Source: Collinsella sp. AF33-16
Lineage (GTDB): Bacteria > Actinomycetota > Coriobacteriia > Coriobacteriales > Coriobacteriaceae
DNA length: 64,000 nucleotides
Assembly (NCBI RefSeq): GCF_003475325.1
Contig: NZ_QRQC01000003.1
Span: 70,849-134,848 of the forward strand
Direction: 5' to 3'
Shown: piece after piece, positions 53,068-62,661 of the stretch
Layout: every line of letters begins with the position of its first letter
How positions within the stretch are numbered: position 1 is the first letter of the stretch
Position numbers and translations under genes: made by a program
Notes under the pieces: model-generated
What the model was told of the DNA's origin: nothing
Seen by the model: the letters and a program-made list of their open reading frames with translations, nothing else
The model's database searches: none

Positions 53068-53100
53068 GATGTGACAAAGGGACAGTCCCTTTGTCACATC
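53068..53100. repeat. Palindromic repeat, copy 1
   Basis: GATGTGACAAAGGGA, loop CAG, TCCCTTTGTCACATC: a perfect 15-bp stem. Related copies are at 59037-59069 and 62501-62533. Confidence 0.9.
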
Positions 53101-53114
53101 CTCGATATTATGTG

Positions 53115-53156
53115 CGGGATGGTACGCCACGCGGCGTGCCATCCCGTTCGTTATTT
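53115..53156 (+). terminator. Terminator after the stand-alone GMP synthase gene
   Basis: GGGATGGTACGCC (53116-53128) pairs with GGCGTGCCATCCC (53133-53145) and is followed by GTTCGTTATTTT. The T-run contains the stop codon of the convergent histidine kinase gene. The same hairpin recurs at 59093-59132. Confidence 0.8.
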
Positions 53157-54299
53157 TAATGAGCCGAGTGCGCGAGTGGGAAGAGTCACGAGCATGGTCG
53201 TTCCGCGCTCCGAGCTCTCTTCGACCTCGATGGAGCCGCCGTGGAGCGCGGCAATCTCCCAGACCAGCGCAAGTCCCAGCCCCACGCCGCCGTATGCCCT
53301 GCTGCGCGATTTGTCGACGCGAAAGAAGGGCTGAAAGATGCTCGTCTGGTATTGCTCGGGAATGCCCGGCCCCTGGTCGCGCACGCGTAGCAGCACACGG
53401 TCGCCTTCGGCGCAGGCGTTGATTTGCACGGTCGAGTTGGGCGCGCTGTAACGTATGGCGTTTTCGGCCAAGTTGAACAGCAGCCGATAGATTAGCGTAT
53501 CGCTGCCGATCGTTTGCGCGTCGCCCTCACTTGCGAGCGCGATGCCCTTTTGCTCGGCAAGGGGCGCCAGGTCCGTGAGTACTTCTTCGATCATCGGCGC
53601 CAGGTCAATCGCATCGTTGCAAGGGACACTGCGCAGCTCGCTCATCTCGAGCAGGGTCTTTGTCATGTGCGTCATCCGCTCGGTCTGCTCCTGCAGCAGC
53701 CCGAGCAGGCTCGCTGTATCGGCGTCGGCGTCGGGGTGCTCGGCGCAAAAAAGCTCAACCTGGGCCTGCGTGAGCGCAAGTGGCGTGCGCAGCTCGTGCG
53801 CCGCATTGCCCGTAAACTGTCTTTGTGCGGAAAATCCCTCGTCAAGGCGGGCAATCATGTCGTTAAACGACGCGCTGCAGCGCCTGAGTTCAGAGGGCAC
53901 GTCCTCGCTGATTTTTGTGTCGGCGAGGTTGTCGGGCCGCACGCTCTCGACTTGCGTCGCAAAGAAGCGAAGCGGTCGCAGCGCACGCCCGCTTACAAAG
54001 TAGGCCAGCACGCCGCCGAGCAGCGTTACCGCCGCGGTTATATACCAGCTCGTCGCGCCAAACGATTCCTGGGCGTCGTTCACGACGATGGTCAGCGCGT
54101 CGTCGAGCTCTTTGTTTGTCGGGTCAAATGAGCTGGGCGAGGCCGCCTCCACCTCGCTATGCGCCGATACCTTCTCACCAATCGAGTCCATGTAGCGCAT
54201 GCCGGAGTAGCCAACCAGGCAATTCATAAGTACGCAGGTCGAACATACCAGCAGGGCCGTCATTAACGTGATGCGCCACTGCAGCGACAGCCGCTTCAT
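53151..54299 (-). CDS. Two-component sensor histidine kinase
   Basis: 382 residues. Two membrane helices (about 10-32 and 84-103) bracket a short extracytoplasmic loop; then HAMP-like region, phospho-accepting His168 (NAAHELRTPL), N box NLAENAIRYSA, DQGPGIPE and GVGLGLALVWEI. Overlaps the response regulator gene by four bases (ATGA). It may sense thiol or envelope state, given the redox genes divergent from it, but this is inference. Confidence 0.93.
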   Translation of the reverse strand: MKRLSLQWRITLMTALLVCSTCVLMNCLVGYSGMRYMDSIGEKVSAHSEVEAASPSSFDPTNKELDDALTIVVNDAQESFGATSWYITAAVTLLGGVLAYFVSGRALRPLRFFATQVESVRPDNLADTKISEDVPSELRRCSASFNDMIARLDEGFSAQRQFTGNAAHELRTPLALTQAQVELFCAEHPDADADTASLLGLLQEQTERMTHMTKTLLEMSELRSVPCNDAIDLAPMIEEVLTDLAPLAEQKGIALASEGDAQTIGSDTLIYRLLFNLAENAIRYSAPNSTVQINACAEGDRVLLRVRDQGPGIPEQYQTSIFQPFFRVDKSRSRAYGGVGLGLALVWEIAALHGGSIEVEESSERGTTMLVTLPTRALGSLK

Positions 54300-54970
54300 T
54301 TACCGTCCTCCATAACGTAGCCTTCGCCGATTCGGTTGCGGATGGGGTCGTGCCCCAACGCACCGCGCAGCTTTTTGCGCAGTGACGAGATATGAACGCG
54401 GGTTGCGTTGCTAAAGCTGTTCACGGTGCTATCCCATACATGCTCGATAAGCTCTTCCTGGCTCACCGGCCGCCCCTGGTTAAGCATCAGGTATTCCAAG
54501 ATGCCGGTCTCCTTGCGCGTGAGGGATAGGGTCTCGCCGCCCACGGAGGCGAGGCGCGCCTTGGTGTCAAAGCTCAACAATCCACAGGCTAGAACAACGT
54601 CGTTTTGCGTAAAGCGCCTGAGCGTGAGACTGCGTATGCGTGCCGCCAGCTCGTCAAGATGGAACGGCTTGGTGAGGTAGTCGTTGGCGCCCGCATCGAG
54701 CCCCGCTACCTTGTCGGAGACCTCGCCACGTGCGGACAGAATCAGTACCTTAGTTTCGCAGTCAGTTTTCCTAAGTTCCCTGAGTACGGCCGTGCCGTCG
54801 ATACGGGGAAGGTTGAGGTCGAGTACCACGAGGTCGAAGGCCTCAACGTTCAGTAGGTCGAGCGCCTCCTGTCCGTCGTGACAGCAGTCGACGCTGTACG
54901 CCAAGTTTCGCAAACTGCGTGCGATCGTGTCGCACAGTGCTCGCTCGTCTTCGACGATCAAAATACGCAT
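54296..54970 (-). CDS. OmpR/PhoB-family response regulator
   Basis: 224 residues starting MRILIVEDERALCD with AAGGAG upstream. Phospho-acceptor Asp51 (VVLDLNLPRIDG), Lys101 in LTKPFH and a C-terminal winged helix (LSLTRKETGILEYLMLNQGRPVSQEELIEHVW ... VHISSLRKKL). Divergent from the CXXC peptide / 4Fe-4S / TlpA genes. Confidence 0.95.
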   Translation of the reverse strand: MRILIVEDERALCDTIARSLRNLAYSVDCCHDGQEALDLLNVEAFDLVVLDLNLPRIDGTAVLRELRKTDCETKVLILSARGEVSDKVAGLDAGANDYLTKPFHLDELAARIRSLTLRRFTQNDVVLACGLLSFDTKARLASVGGETLSLTRKETGILEYLMLNQGRPVSQEELIEHVWDSTVNSFSNATRVHISSLRKKLRGALGHDPIRNRIGEGYVMEDGK

Positions 54971-55060
54971 AACAGTCTCCTTGCACATTCCAAATCGCGC
55001 TTAACACGGATTTTATAGTCGATATGGTCCAATGGTCGCGTAACGAAAGGAGTGGTCGGA

Positions 55061-55207
55061 TTGTTCAAAGCGGTAAAACCCGTGGTACAGGTCGCTTTGT
55101 TGATCGTCGGAATTGCCATGGTGTGCTTTGGCGTTATGCGTGGCGAGGCGGATGCCGTGCTGGCCAAAGCGATTAGGCTGTGCTTGGAGTGTATCGGAAT
55201 TGGATAA
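55061..55207 (+). CDS. CD1871A-family CXXC membrane peptide (48 aa)
   Basis: A tiny gene starting at TTG with GAAAGGAG eight bases upstream. The peptide has one membrane helix (VVQVALLIVGIAMVCFGVM), RGEADAVLAKAI and the conserved end CLECIGIG, the signature of CD1871A-type CXXC proteins. Its stop overlaps the start region of the following 4Fe-4S protein gene. Such peptides occur with NapH-like and TlpA-like proteins and probably pass electrons or disulfides. Confidence 0.85.
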   Translation: MFKAVKPVVQVALLIVGIAMVCFGVMRGEADAVLAKAIRLCLECIGIG

Positions 55208-56111
55208 AAGAAAAAACACCGGATCGCATCTTTTGGCGCGATTTCGTGGATTGATTCAGGCGTCGGCGACGCTTGCGACCAATATTCACCTGCCTAACTT
55301 TGCCAAGGGCGGCATCTACCAGGGAGCGGGCAAAGCCGTCTGCGTGCCGGGGCTCAACTGCTACTCGTGTCCGGCGGCCTCGGGTGCGTGTCCCATCGGG
55401 TCGTTTCAGTCGGTGGTGGGCTCGTCTAAGTTTAGCTTTTCGTATTACGTCACCGGAACGCTCATTCTAATCGGCGTGCTGCTGGGACGTTTTGTATGCG
55501 GCTTTTTGTGCCCGTTTGGATGGCTGCAAGAGCTTTTGCATAAGATTCCCAGCAAGAAGCTCTCCACGAAAAAGCTCAAGCCGCTCACGTACATCAAGTA
55601 TGCCGTGCTGCTGTTTGCCGTGGTGCTGCTGCCCGTCTTGGTGGTCAACGATGTGGGTATGGGCGACCCGTTCTTTTGCAAGTACATCTGCCCGCAGGGC
55701 GTGCTCGAGGGCGCGATTCCGCTGTCCATCATGAACATGGGAATCCGCTCTGCGCTGGGAAAGCTCTTTACCTGGAAGCTCGCGATCCTCATTGTGGTTG
55801 CGGTGCTGAGCGTGCTGTTCTATCGCCCCTTCTGCAAATGGATTTGCCCGCTCGGCGCATTCTATGCGCTCATGAATAAGGTGTCCCTACTGGGGATTCG
55901 GGTCGATGCATGCAAATGCGTCTCGTGCGGCAAGTGCGCCAGGGTGTGTCAGATGGACGTGGACGTTACGCGTACACCCGACCATGCCGAGTGTATTCGT
56001 TGCGGCAAATGCGTGGGCGCGTGCCCCGTCGATGCTATTAGCTTTCGCTACGGGCTGGGTGTGACGGGCGACAAGCCCGCGCAGCCCACGCAAGCCTGCG
56101 AAAACAAATAG
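55200..56111 (+). CDS. NapH-like 4Fe-4S membrane protein
   Basis: 303 residues from a TTG at 55200 that overlaps the previous gene by eight bases. Four or five membrane helices, the CFCP/CPxG motifs of NapH/NosR/RdxA proteins (GFLCPFGWLQE, KYICPQGVLEG, KWICPLGAFYA) and two ferredoxin-type clusters at the C-terminus (CKCVSCGKCARVCQMDV and CIRCGKCVGACPVDA). Likely carries electrons through the membrane to the TlpA-like lipoprotein encoded next. Confidence 0.87.
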   Translation: MDKRKNTGSHLLARFRGLIQASATLATNIHLPNFAKGGIYQGAGKAVCVPGLNCYSCPAASGACPIGSFQSVVGSSKFSFSYYVTGTLILIGVLLGRFVCGFLCPFGWLQELLHKIPSKKLSTKKLKPLTYIKYAVLLFAVVLLPVLVVNDVGMGDPFFCKYICPQGVLEGAIPLSIMNMGIRSALGKLFTWKLAILIVVAVLSVLFYRPFCKWICPLGAFYALMNKVSLLGIRVDACKCVSCGKCARVCQMDVDVTRTPDHAECIRCGKCVGACPVDAISFRYGLGVTGDKPAQPTQACENK

Positions 56112-56145
56112 GTACCTATATAAGCTTCGATATAACGGAGGAACC

Positions 56146-57108
56146 ATGAAACTGTCAAAAATTGCGGCCCTGTTGATGCTGCCCGTGCTGGCGCTGACTC
56201 TCGCGGCGTGCTCTGCCCCCAAGGGCGACGCGAAGGATGCCGCGAGCGGCGATGCGCAGATTGCCGAGCTTGTGGCGCAAAAGCCGTCGAGCGCCGAGGA
56301 GGCGGCCGAGCTGTACCAGCAGCTGCTGCAAAAGGAAAACGAGATCTTTGCGAGTGATAACGCCCTATGGGAAAAGGTGTTCCTTGCGGCCAACAAAGAC
56401 ACTCCCATGATTGAGGACGGCAAGAACTACGGCGACTTTTTGCTTGATACCATCGAGGGCGCCAAGGACCAGTTTACAGCTGACGAGCTCAAGACGCTTA
56501 AGGCCGGCGCGCAGCAGGTCAAGGAGATCGAGGACAAGCTCATGGCGCTGGAGAAGGAGTTCCCCGGATGTGGCAGCACGCCCGGCGAGGGGGAGAGCGT
56601 TGATGCTTCGGCCGCAGGGATGACCAACGGCGAGAGCGAGGCAACGAAGTTCCCCAGCTTTAAGGGCAAGGACTTGGACGGCAACGATGTAAACAGCGAC
56701 GAGCTGTTCTCCAAGAACAAGGTCACCGTCATGAACTTCTGGTTTACCACCTGCAAGCCGTGCGTGGGAGAGCTGGGCGATCTGGAGAAGCTCAACAAGG
56801 AGCTTGCCGAGAAGGGCGGCCAGGTCGTGGGCGTTAATTCCTTTACCCTCGATGGCAACAAAGATGAGGTGGCCGATGCCAAGGACGTGCTTTCCAAGAA
56901 GGGCGTGACGTATAAAAACATCTGGTTTAAGTCGGATAGCGAGGCCGGAAAGTTCACCTCCAACCTGTACTCGTTCCCGACCACCTACGTGATCGACCAG
57001 AACGGTAACATCGTGGGAGAGCCGATCATGGGCGGTATCAACTCCGCTGAGCAGCGCGAGGCGCTCAACAAACTGATCGATCAGGCACTCGCGAAGAGTG
57101 AACAGTAA
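56146..57108 (+). CDS. TlpA/thioredoxin-like lipoprotein
   Basis: 320 residues. Lipobox LTLAAC at residue 22, a helical segment to about 145, an acidic linker, and a TlpA/AhpC-TSA-like domain from about 165 with active-site Cys203-Lys-Pro-Cys206 (FWFTTCKPC) and cis-proline FPTTYVID. AACGGAGG precedes the ATG. Extracytoplasmic thiol reductase likely served by the upstream 4Fe-4S protein. Confidence 0.9.
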   Translation: MKLSKIAALLMLPVLALTLAACSAPKGDAKDAASGDAQIAELVAQKPSSAEEAAELYQQLLQKENEIFASDNALWEKVFLAANKDTPMIEDGKNYGDFLLDTIEGAKDQFTADELKTLKAGAQQVKEIEDKLMALEKEFPGCGSTPGEGESVDASAAGMTNGESEATKFPSFKGKDLDGNDVNSDELFSKNKVTVMNFWFTTCKPCVGELGDLEKLNKELAEKGGQVVGVNSFTLDGNKDEVADAKDVLSKKGVTYKNIWFKSDSEAGKFTSNLYSFPTTYVIDQNGNIVGEPIMGGINSAEQREALNKLIDQALAKSEQ

Positions 57109-57133
57109 GTCCGTGGGACAGACAACTGAAGGG

Positions 57134-57161
57134 GAGTCGCTGGAAACAGCGACTCTTTTTT
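57134..57161 (+). terminator. Rho-independent terminator after TlpA gene
   Basis: GAGTCGCTG (57134-57142), loop GAAA, CAGCGACTC (57147-57155), then TTTTTT. A textbook terminator. Confidence 0.93.
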
Positions 57162-57179
57162 CTGCTTCGGGGTAGCATC

Positions 57180-57338
57180 ATGGGTATACGTCGAAAGGGC
57201 ACGCAGCTTTTCGTGCATTGCCTGAGCGGTGCGCGAAGCAACCAAGCTGTGAGTTTTCTTAAGCGTTCTGGGTATGGCAGTGTCAAGAATATCGGCGGCA
57301 TAAGCGGCTACACGGGAAAGGTGGTGCGTTGGCTATGA
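57180..57338 (+). CDS. Mini rhodanese-like peptide (52 aa), possibly a remnant
   Basis: Reads LFVHCLSGARSNQAVSFLKRSGYGSVKNIGGISGYTGKVVRWL, the C-terminal half of a rhodanese domain with the active-site cysteine in HCLSGARS. It begins at an ATG just after the terminator, without a strong ribosome site, and its TGA overlaps the ATG of the next gene (ATGA). It may be a 5'-truncated rhodanese gene kept for translational coupling. Confidence 0.65.
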   Translation: MGIRRKGTQLFVHCLSGARSNQAVSFLKRSGYGSVKNIGGISGYTGKVVRWL

Positions 57339-59026
57339 AGGTGGTTATCGTTGGAGGCGTCGCGGGCGGCGCATCGGCGGCGGCACGTTTGCGCAGACTC
57401 GACGAGCAGGCCCAAATTGTCATCTTTGAGCGCACGGGTTTTGTATCGTATGCCAACTGTGGGCTTCCGTACTACATTGGCGGCGTGATAGAAGAAGAGG
57501 GCGCATTGACGCTGCAGTCTCCCAAGGGCTTTTGGGATCGCTTTCGCATTGCGGTCAAGACGAGTCACGAGGTGTTTGCCATCCATCCCGATTCGCATAC
57601 GGTCGAGGTTCGCAATATGCTGACGGGCGAGGAATTTGTCGAGACGTATGACAAGCTCATCCTGTCGCCGGGTGCAAAGCCGATTCGCCCTGCGTTGCCG
57701 GGCATCGACTCGGATAAAATCTTTAGCCTACGCACCGTTGAGGACACGCTGCGTATTCACAGCTATGTTCGAGAGCGGCGACCGAGCAGTGCCGTCGTGA
57801 TCGGCGGCGGCTTCATTGGCGTCGAGACGGCGGAGAATCTGTGCGAGCTGGGGCTCCAGGTGACCCTTCTGCAGCGTCCCGTCCAACTTATGAACAACCT
57901 GGATTACGACATGGCGACCCTTTTGCATACCGAGGTGCGTGAGCACGGTATCGATCTGCGCCTCAAGGCCGATGTGACAGGTTTTGAGGAAGTTGATGGC
58001 CGCGTTGTCACCCATGTTGCGGGCGATGACCCTATCGGAGCCGATATGGTGCTGCTTGCCATTGGCGTGGCACCTGAGAGCCATCTGGCGCAAGAGGCGG
58101 GGCTCGAACTGGGCATCAAGGGGGCTATTGTGGTCAACGACCGCATGGAGACCTCTGCTGCCGACGTGTATGCCGTGGGCGATGCCGTGCAGGTCACGCA
58201 TCAGGTGACCGGCGAGGACGCGGTCATTTCGCTCGCCGGCCCCGCCAACAAGCAGGGGCGTGTCGTCGCCGATGTCATAGCCGGCATGGACAGCTGCTAC
58301 CTCGGATCGTTGGGCTCATCGGTTATCAAGGTATTCGACTTGACGGCGGCAAGCACGGGACTATCCGAAAAGGCAGCACACGCGGCGGGAATTGACTGCG
58401 ACAGCGTGGTCCTGTCGCCCGGTTCGCATGCGGGTTATTATCCGGGTGCAATGCCCATGACCATGAAGGTTATCTTCGAGAAGCAGGGATTGCGCCTGCT
58501 GGGTGCGCAAATCGTGGGCATCGATGGTGTGGACAAGTGTATCGACGTTCTGGCGACTGCCATCCAGGCAGGCATGCGCGGCGATAGGCTTAAGGATTTG
58601 GACCTAGCATACGCGCCGCCGTACTCATCGGCGAAGGATCCCGTCAATATGGCGGGCTTTATGATCGAGAACCTCAATCGCGGCATACTGGCGCAGTGGC
58701 ATTGGGAGGATGAGCCCAACTTGCCACGCGATGGCAGCGTGCAGCTGCTCGATGTTCGTACGGAAGGGGAGTATGAGCGCGGGCATATCGATGGTTTCGT
58801 AAACATTCCCGTCGATGATCTGCGCAATCGCCTGGGCGAGCTCGACCGGGCCAAGCCGGTCTACGTAATTTGCCAGAGCGGCATTCGCAGCTACATTGCT
58901 TGCCGCATTTTGGCGCAGCATGGCTTTGAGTGCTTTAACTTCTCGGGCGGCTATCGCTTCTTTGCAGCCGTGACTGAGGCTCGCCGCGGCAGCGCTAACG
59001 TTATGCCGTGCGGGCTCGAAAAGTAG
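57335..59026 (+). CDS. cdr: CoA-disulfide-reductase-like flavoprotein with C-terminal rhodanese domain
   Basis: 563 residues. FAD motif VVIVGGVAGGASAAARLRRL, redox Cys42 (SYANCGLPYYIGG), NAD motif VVIGGGFIGVETAENL and AAD-VYAVGDA, then a rhodanese domain from about 470 with Cys513 (VICQSGIRSYIACRIL). Fused Cdr-rhodanese enzymes reduce CoA-disulfide, persulfide or polysulfide. The start ATG follows GGGAAAGGTGG. Placement next to the TlpA set supports a thiol/sulfur role. Confidence 0.9.
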   Translation: MKVVIVGGVAGGASAAARLRRLDEQAQIVIFERTGFVSYANCGLPYYIGGVIEEEGALTLQSPKGFWDRFRIAVKTSHEVFAIHPDSHTVEVRNMLTGEEFVETYDKLILSPGAKPIRPALPGIDSDKIFSLRTVEDTLRIHSYVRERRPSSAVVIGGGFIGVETAENLCELGLQVTLLQRPVQLMNNLDYDMATLLHTEVREHGIDLRLKADVTGFEEVDGRVVTHVAGDDPIGADMVLLAIGVAPESHLAQEAGLELGIKGAIVVNDRMETSAADVYAVGDAVQVTHQVTGEDAVISLAGPANKQGRVVADVIAGMDSCYLGSLGSSVIKVFDLTAASTGLSEKAAHAAGIDCDSVVLSPGSHAGYYPGAMPMTMKVIFEKQGLRLLGAQIVGIDGVDKCIDVLATAIQAGMRGDRLKDLDLAYAPPYSSAKDPVNMAGFMIENLNRGILAQWHWEDEPNLPRDGSVQLLDVRTEGEYERGHIDGFVNIPVDDLRNRLGELDRAKPVYVICQSGIRSYIACRILAQHGFECFNFSGGYRFFAAVTEARRGSANVMPCGLEK

Positions 59027-59036
59027 CGCGCATTGG

Positions 59037-59069
59037 AATGTGACAAAGTGACAGCCTCTTTGTCACATC
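59037..59069. repeat. Palindromic repeat, copy 2
   Basis: AATGTGACAAAG ... CTTTGTCACATC, a slightly degenerate copy of 53068-53100. Confidence 0.85.
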
Positions 59070-59092
59070 GGGGATGTTATATGCGGGATGGT

Positions 59093-59134
59093 GCGCCATG
59101 CGGCGTGCTGTCCCGTTCGTTTTTTGGCGCGGTT
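59093..59134 (+). terminator. Terminator after cdr
   Basis: GGGATGGTGCGCC pairs with GGCGTGCTGTCCC and is followed by GTTCGTTTTTT. It is homologous to the hairpin at 53115-53156, so repeat and terminator travel as a unit. Confidence 0.8.
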
Positions 59135-59247
59135 CGTTACATTCCTCACTGGTATCGGCCAAAAATGAGGATAGAGTAGGACAAGCGCGCCGAACGTGAA
59201 CGGCGGGGGAGCGGGCGAGCGCGCCCGCGCGAGAGAGGTTGCCGTCC

Positions 59248-62200
59248 ATGCTGGATCTCAGAGATATTTGCAAAAGGTACGTTACGCAGTCGTTTACGCA
59301 GGTAGCGCTCGACAGCGTAAGCCTGTCTTTTCGCGATAACGAGTTTGTAGCCATCCTGGGTCCCTCGGGTTCGGGTAAAACTACGATGCTCAACGTCATT
59401 GGTGGACTCGACCATTTCGATTCCGGCGACCTGTTGATCGATGGCATCTCGACCAAGGACTTCAGCGACCGCGATTGGGATGCCTACAGAAACAATCGCA
59501 TTGGCTTTGTGTTTCAGAGCTACAACCTCATTCCGCATCAGACCATTTTGGAAAACGTGGAATTGGCGCTTACGCTCACGGGCGTGGGGCATGCCGAGCG
59601 CCGCCAGCGTGCACGCAAGGCGCTTGAGGCAGTCGGTCTGGGCGAGCACGTTAACAAGCGCCCGAGCCAGCTATCGGGCGGCCAGATGCAGCGCGTGGCT
59701 ATTGCCCGCGCCCTGATCAACGATCCCGAGATTGTGCTGGCTGACGAGCCGACCGGCGCCTTAGACTCAACGACATCCGTGCAGGTCATGGATTTGCTCA
59801 AGGACGTTGCGCGCGACCGTCTGGTCATCATGGTCACGCACAATCCCGAGCTGGCGTACCAGTACGCCACGCGCATCGTCAACCTGGCGGACGGCAAGAT
59901 CACCGACGATTCCGATCCCTTTGATGTTGCCAATGCCGCGCGTCGCGAGGCTAAGCCTACGCGCAAAACCTCGATGAGCTTTGTGACGGCGCTGGGGCTT
60001 TCGGCGCGAAACCTTTTGACCAAGAAGGGCCGTACGGCTATGACGGCCTTTGCTGGTTCGATCGGCATCATCGGTATCGCGGCGATTCTGGCGCTCTCCA
60101 ACGGCGTAAACGGCTACATCAAAAAGGTCGAGGAGGATACGCTCTCGAGCTACCCGCTGACGATTTCCAAGCAGGATTACGACCTGTCGTCCATGATGGG
60201 CGGACAGGGGACCACGGATGACGATACGTCCAAGAACGAGGGCTCGTCCGACGGCAGCACTGACGGCAAGGCTCGGGGAACCGATAAGATTCCTGTGGTC
60301 ACGGCCGTAAAGGATATGTTTGCGAGCGTTAAGTCCAACGACATGACGAGCTTTAAGGCATGGCTCGATGCCGGTGGCGACGGCATCGATAAAGAGGTCA
60401 ATGCCATCCAGTACGGCTATGGCGTGACGCCGGTTGTCTATCGTGCGGGCAAGGGCGATGAGAAGCCTGTCCGGCTGGTGCCCAACGCTATGACCGAGGC
60501 CATGAGCGGCGGCGCGAGTTCGGCGGCGACGGTGAGCATGGAATCCATGGGAACCTCGGTCTTTAACGAGATGATTGACGACCAGAGCCTGCTCGACAGC
60601 CAGTACGATGTTGTTGCCGGCCATTGGCCTACGTCAGCCAACGAGGCCGTGATGGTGCTTTCGAGCCGCGGAACGGTGGGCGACTACACGCTCTACAGCA
60701 TCGGCGCGCTGGATATCGATGAACTCAACGATCTGGTAAACAGCGCCATGACGGCCGACGGCAAGGTCGAGACGCCCGAGACCGGCAGCGACTTTACCTA
60801 CGACGACGCGCTGTCCACGGCGTTTAAAGTGTTGTCGCCGGCCGATGCCTATCGCAAAAACGAAGAGACCGGCATGTGGACCGACATGTCTGGCGATGCC
60901 GACTTTATGACGGCCAAGGTTGCCGACGGTATTGACGTGCGTATTGTGGGCGTGGTGCGACCGAACGAGATAGCCAACGCGAGCGCGTTGTCTCCGGGTA
61001 TTGCCTATACACACGCGCTGACTCGCCAGCTTATGGAGCGCGCCGCCGATTCACAGATAGTGCAGGAGCAACTTGCCCACCCCGAGACGGATGTCTTTAC
61101 GGGCAAGACCTTTGACGAGTTGCAAGGCGAGGCCAAGCAGGGCGTGGATCTGGGCAGCATGTTCAGTGTGGACGAGGCGGCGTTGAAGAGCGCGTTCTCG
61201 TTCGATGCATCTGCACTCTCGGGTGCTGCCGGTGGCATGGATCTTTCGGGCATCGATTTGTCGGGCCTGGATATTGACCTTTCGGGCGTTGGCAAGGACA
61301 TCGACTTCAGCAGCATCATGGCAAAAGCACCGGCCCCAGATTTCTCGGGCATCTTTGACGGTCTGGAGCTCACGCCCGAGCAAATGCAGCAGGTGGGAAC
61401 GCTTGCCAACCAACTGTTTGAGGGCTTTTTGCAGTCTGATCAGTTTAAGGCGCTGTCGCCCGAAGATCTTAAGGACGCGTCGAAGCTCGCCGCCGCGTTC
61501 TCGACGTATCTTGAGAGTGATGCGGTAGCCCAGCAAATCCTGGCCCAGCTCAAAGCGCTCGGCGGCGATGCCCTGGTAGAGCGCCTGCAGCACGCGATGA
61601 CCGACTATGTGCAAAAGCAGCTGGCTCCGTATTTGCAGCAGTCTATGGATCAGGTGATGAAGGCGGTCAGCGAGCAGATTGCGACGACGGTATCAACCCA
61701 GCTCAAGGCGGGTGCGGCAGGGCTCATGGGCCAAATGGCGACGCAGATGTCTTCGAGTTTTGCCAACCTGGCGAGCGCCATGCGCGTGGATGCGGGCGCC
61801 TTTGCTCGTGCCATCCACTTCAACATGGACGCCGAGGACCTGAGCTCGCTCATGATGAGCTATGCCAAGGCGTCGAAGCTCACCTACGACAACAATCTGA
61901 CCACGTTGGGCTATGCGGACGAGGCGGACCCCATTTCGGTCAAGATTTTCCCGCGCGACTTTGAGGCCAAGGAGCGCGTGCTCGATTACATCGATGCGTA
62001 CAACAAGCAGGTCAAAGCTGCTGGCCACGATGAGCAGGCAATCTCGTATACCGACTACATGGGCATCATCATGGGCTCGGTGACCGACATCGTGAATACT
62101 ATCAGCTTGGTGCTCATCGCATTCGTGAGTATCAGTTTGGTGGTGAGCTCCATCATGATCGGCATCATCACCTACATCAGCGTGCTGGAGCGCAAAAAGG

Positions 62201-62502
62201 AGATTGGCATCCTGCGCGCGATCGGCGCGTCAAAGCGCAACGTGGCCAACGTATTTAATGCCGAGACCTTTATCGAAGGCCTCATTGCCGGCGTCTTTGC
62301 CATTGTCGTCGTGGTGGCCGTGAGCTTTCCGGTTAATGCCTGGGCGCTTGCGGCCAAGCAGGTGCCCAACCTGATGAGCCTGCCCGTTCAAGACGCGCTG
62401 ATGCTCATTGTAATTTCGGTGCTGCTGACGGTCGTTGCCGGCCTGCTGCCGGCTCGCAGCGCATCCAAGAAAGACCCTGTGGAAGCCCTGCGTTCCGAAT
62501 AA
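59248..62502 (+). CDS. ABC exporter, ATPase fused to MacB/FtsX-type permease
   Basis: 1084 residues. ATPase domain at 1-225 with Walker [10 protein letters not shown] (38-46), signature [15 protein letters not shown] and Walker [14 protein letters not shown] first membrane helix lies near 275 and three more are at 950-1070. The large extracytoplasmic part contains [16 protein letters not shown] (about 667-682) and long helical stretches. GAGAGAGG lies before the start; an in-frame TTG three codons earlier is possible. Probably exports lipids, peptides or drugs. Confidence 0.9.
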   Translation: MLDLRDICKRYVTQSFTQVALDSVSLSFRDNEFVAILGPSGSGKTTMLNVIGGLDHFDSGDLLIDGISTKDFSDRDWDAYRNNRIGFVFQSYNLIPHQTILENVELALTLTGVGHAERRQRARKALEAVGLGEHVNKRPSQLSGGQMQRVAIARALINDPEIVLADEPTGALDSTTSVQVMDLLKDVARDRLVIMVTHNPELAYQYATRIVNLADGKITDDSDPFDVANAARREAKPTRKTSMSFVTALGLSARNLLTKKGRTAMTAFAGSIGIIGIAAILALSNGVNGYIKKVEEDTLSSYPLTISKQDYDLSSMMGGQGTTDDDTSKNEGSSDGSTDGKARGTDKIPVVTAVKDMFASVKSNDMTSFKAWLDAGGDGIDKEVNAIQYGYGVTPVVYRAGKGDEKPVRLVPNAMTEAMSGGASSAATVSMESMGTSVFNEMIDDQSLLDSQYDVVAGHWPTSANEAVMVLSSRGTVGDYTLYSIGALDIDELNDLVNSAMTADGKVETPETGSDFTYDDALSTAFKVLSPADAYRKNEETGMWTDMSGDADFMTAKVADGIDVRIVGVVRPNEIANASALSPGIAYTHALTRQLMERAADSQIVQEQLAHPETDVFTGKTFDELQGEAKQGVDLGSMFSVDEAALKSAFSFDASALSGAAGGMDLSGIDLSGLDIDLSGVGKDIDFSSIMAKAPAPDFSGIFDGLELTPEQMQQVGTLANQLFEGFLQSDQFKALSPEDLKDASKLAAAFSTYLESDAVAQQILAQLKALGGDALVERLQHAMTDYVQKQLAPYLQQSMDQVMKAVSEQIATTVSTQLKAGAAGLMGQMATQMSSSFANLASAMRVDAGAFARAIHFNMDAEDLSSLMMSYAKASKLTYDNNLTTLGYADEADPISVKIFPRDFEAKERVLDYIDAYNKQVKAAGHDEQAISYTDYMGIIMGSVTDIVNTISLVLIAFVSISLVVSSIMIGIITYISVLERKKEIGILRAIGASKRNVANVFNAETFIEGLIAGVFAIVVVVAVSFPVNAWALAAKQVPNLMSLPVQDALMLIVISVLLTVVAGLLPARSASKKDPVEALRSE

Positions 62503-62533
62503 TGCGACAAAGGGACAGTCCCTTTGTCGCATT
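62501..62533. repeat. Palindromic repeat, copy 3
   Basis: AATGCGACAAAGGGA, loop CAG, TCCCTTTGTCGCATT: perfect stem with compensating G/C changes relative to copy 1. It overlaps the last bases of the ABC gene and lacks the second hairpin of the other copies. Confidence 0.88.
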
Positions 62534-62586
62534 GGGGGACCAATTACCGTTCGGCACGTTAAGGGTCCCCGCTCCCCGCTTAACAC

Positions 62587-62635
62587 TTGACGAAGGATCT
62601 CCATCTTTATATACCTATCGGTAGGCATATAGGTT
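62587..62635 (+). promoter_or_regulatory. Promoter and palindromic operator of the MFS gene
   Basis: TTGACG (62587-62592) and TATACC (62610-62615) with 17-base spacing overlap TATACCTATCGGTAGGCATA, a palindrome centred on CCTATCGGTAGG. It suggests control by a TetR-like repressor not encoded in this window. Confidence 0.6.
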
Positions 62636-62661
62636 GCATTGCCGATAGAAACGGAGTAACC

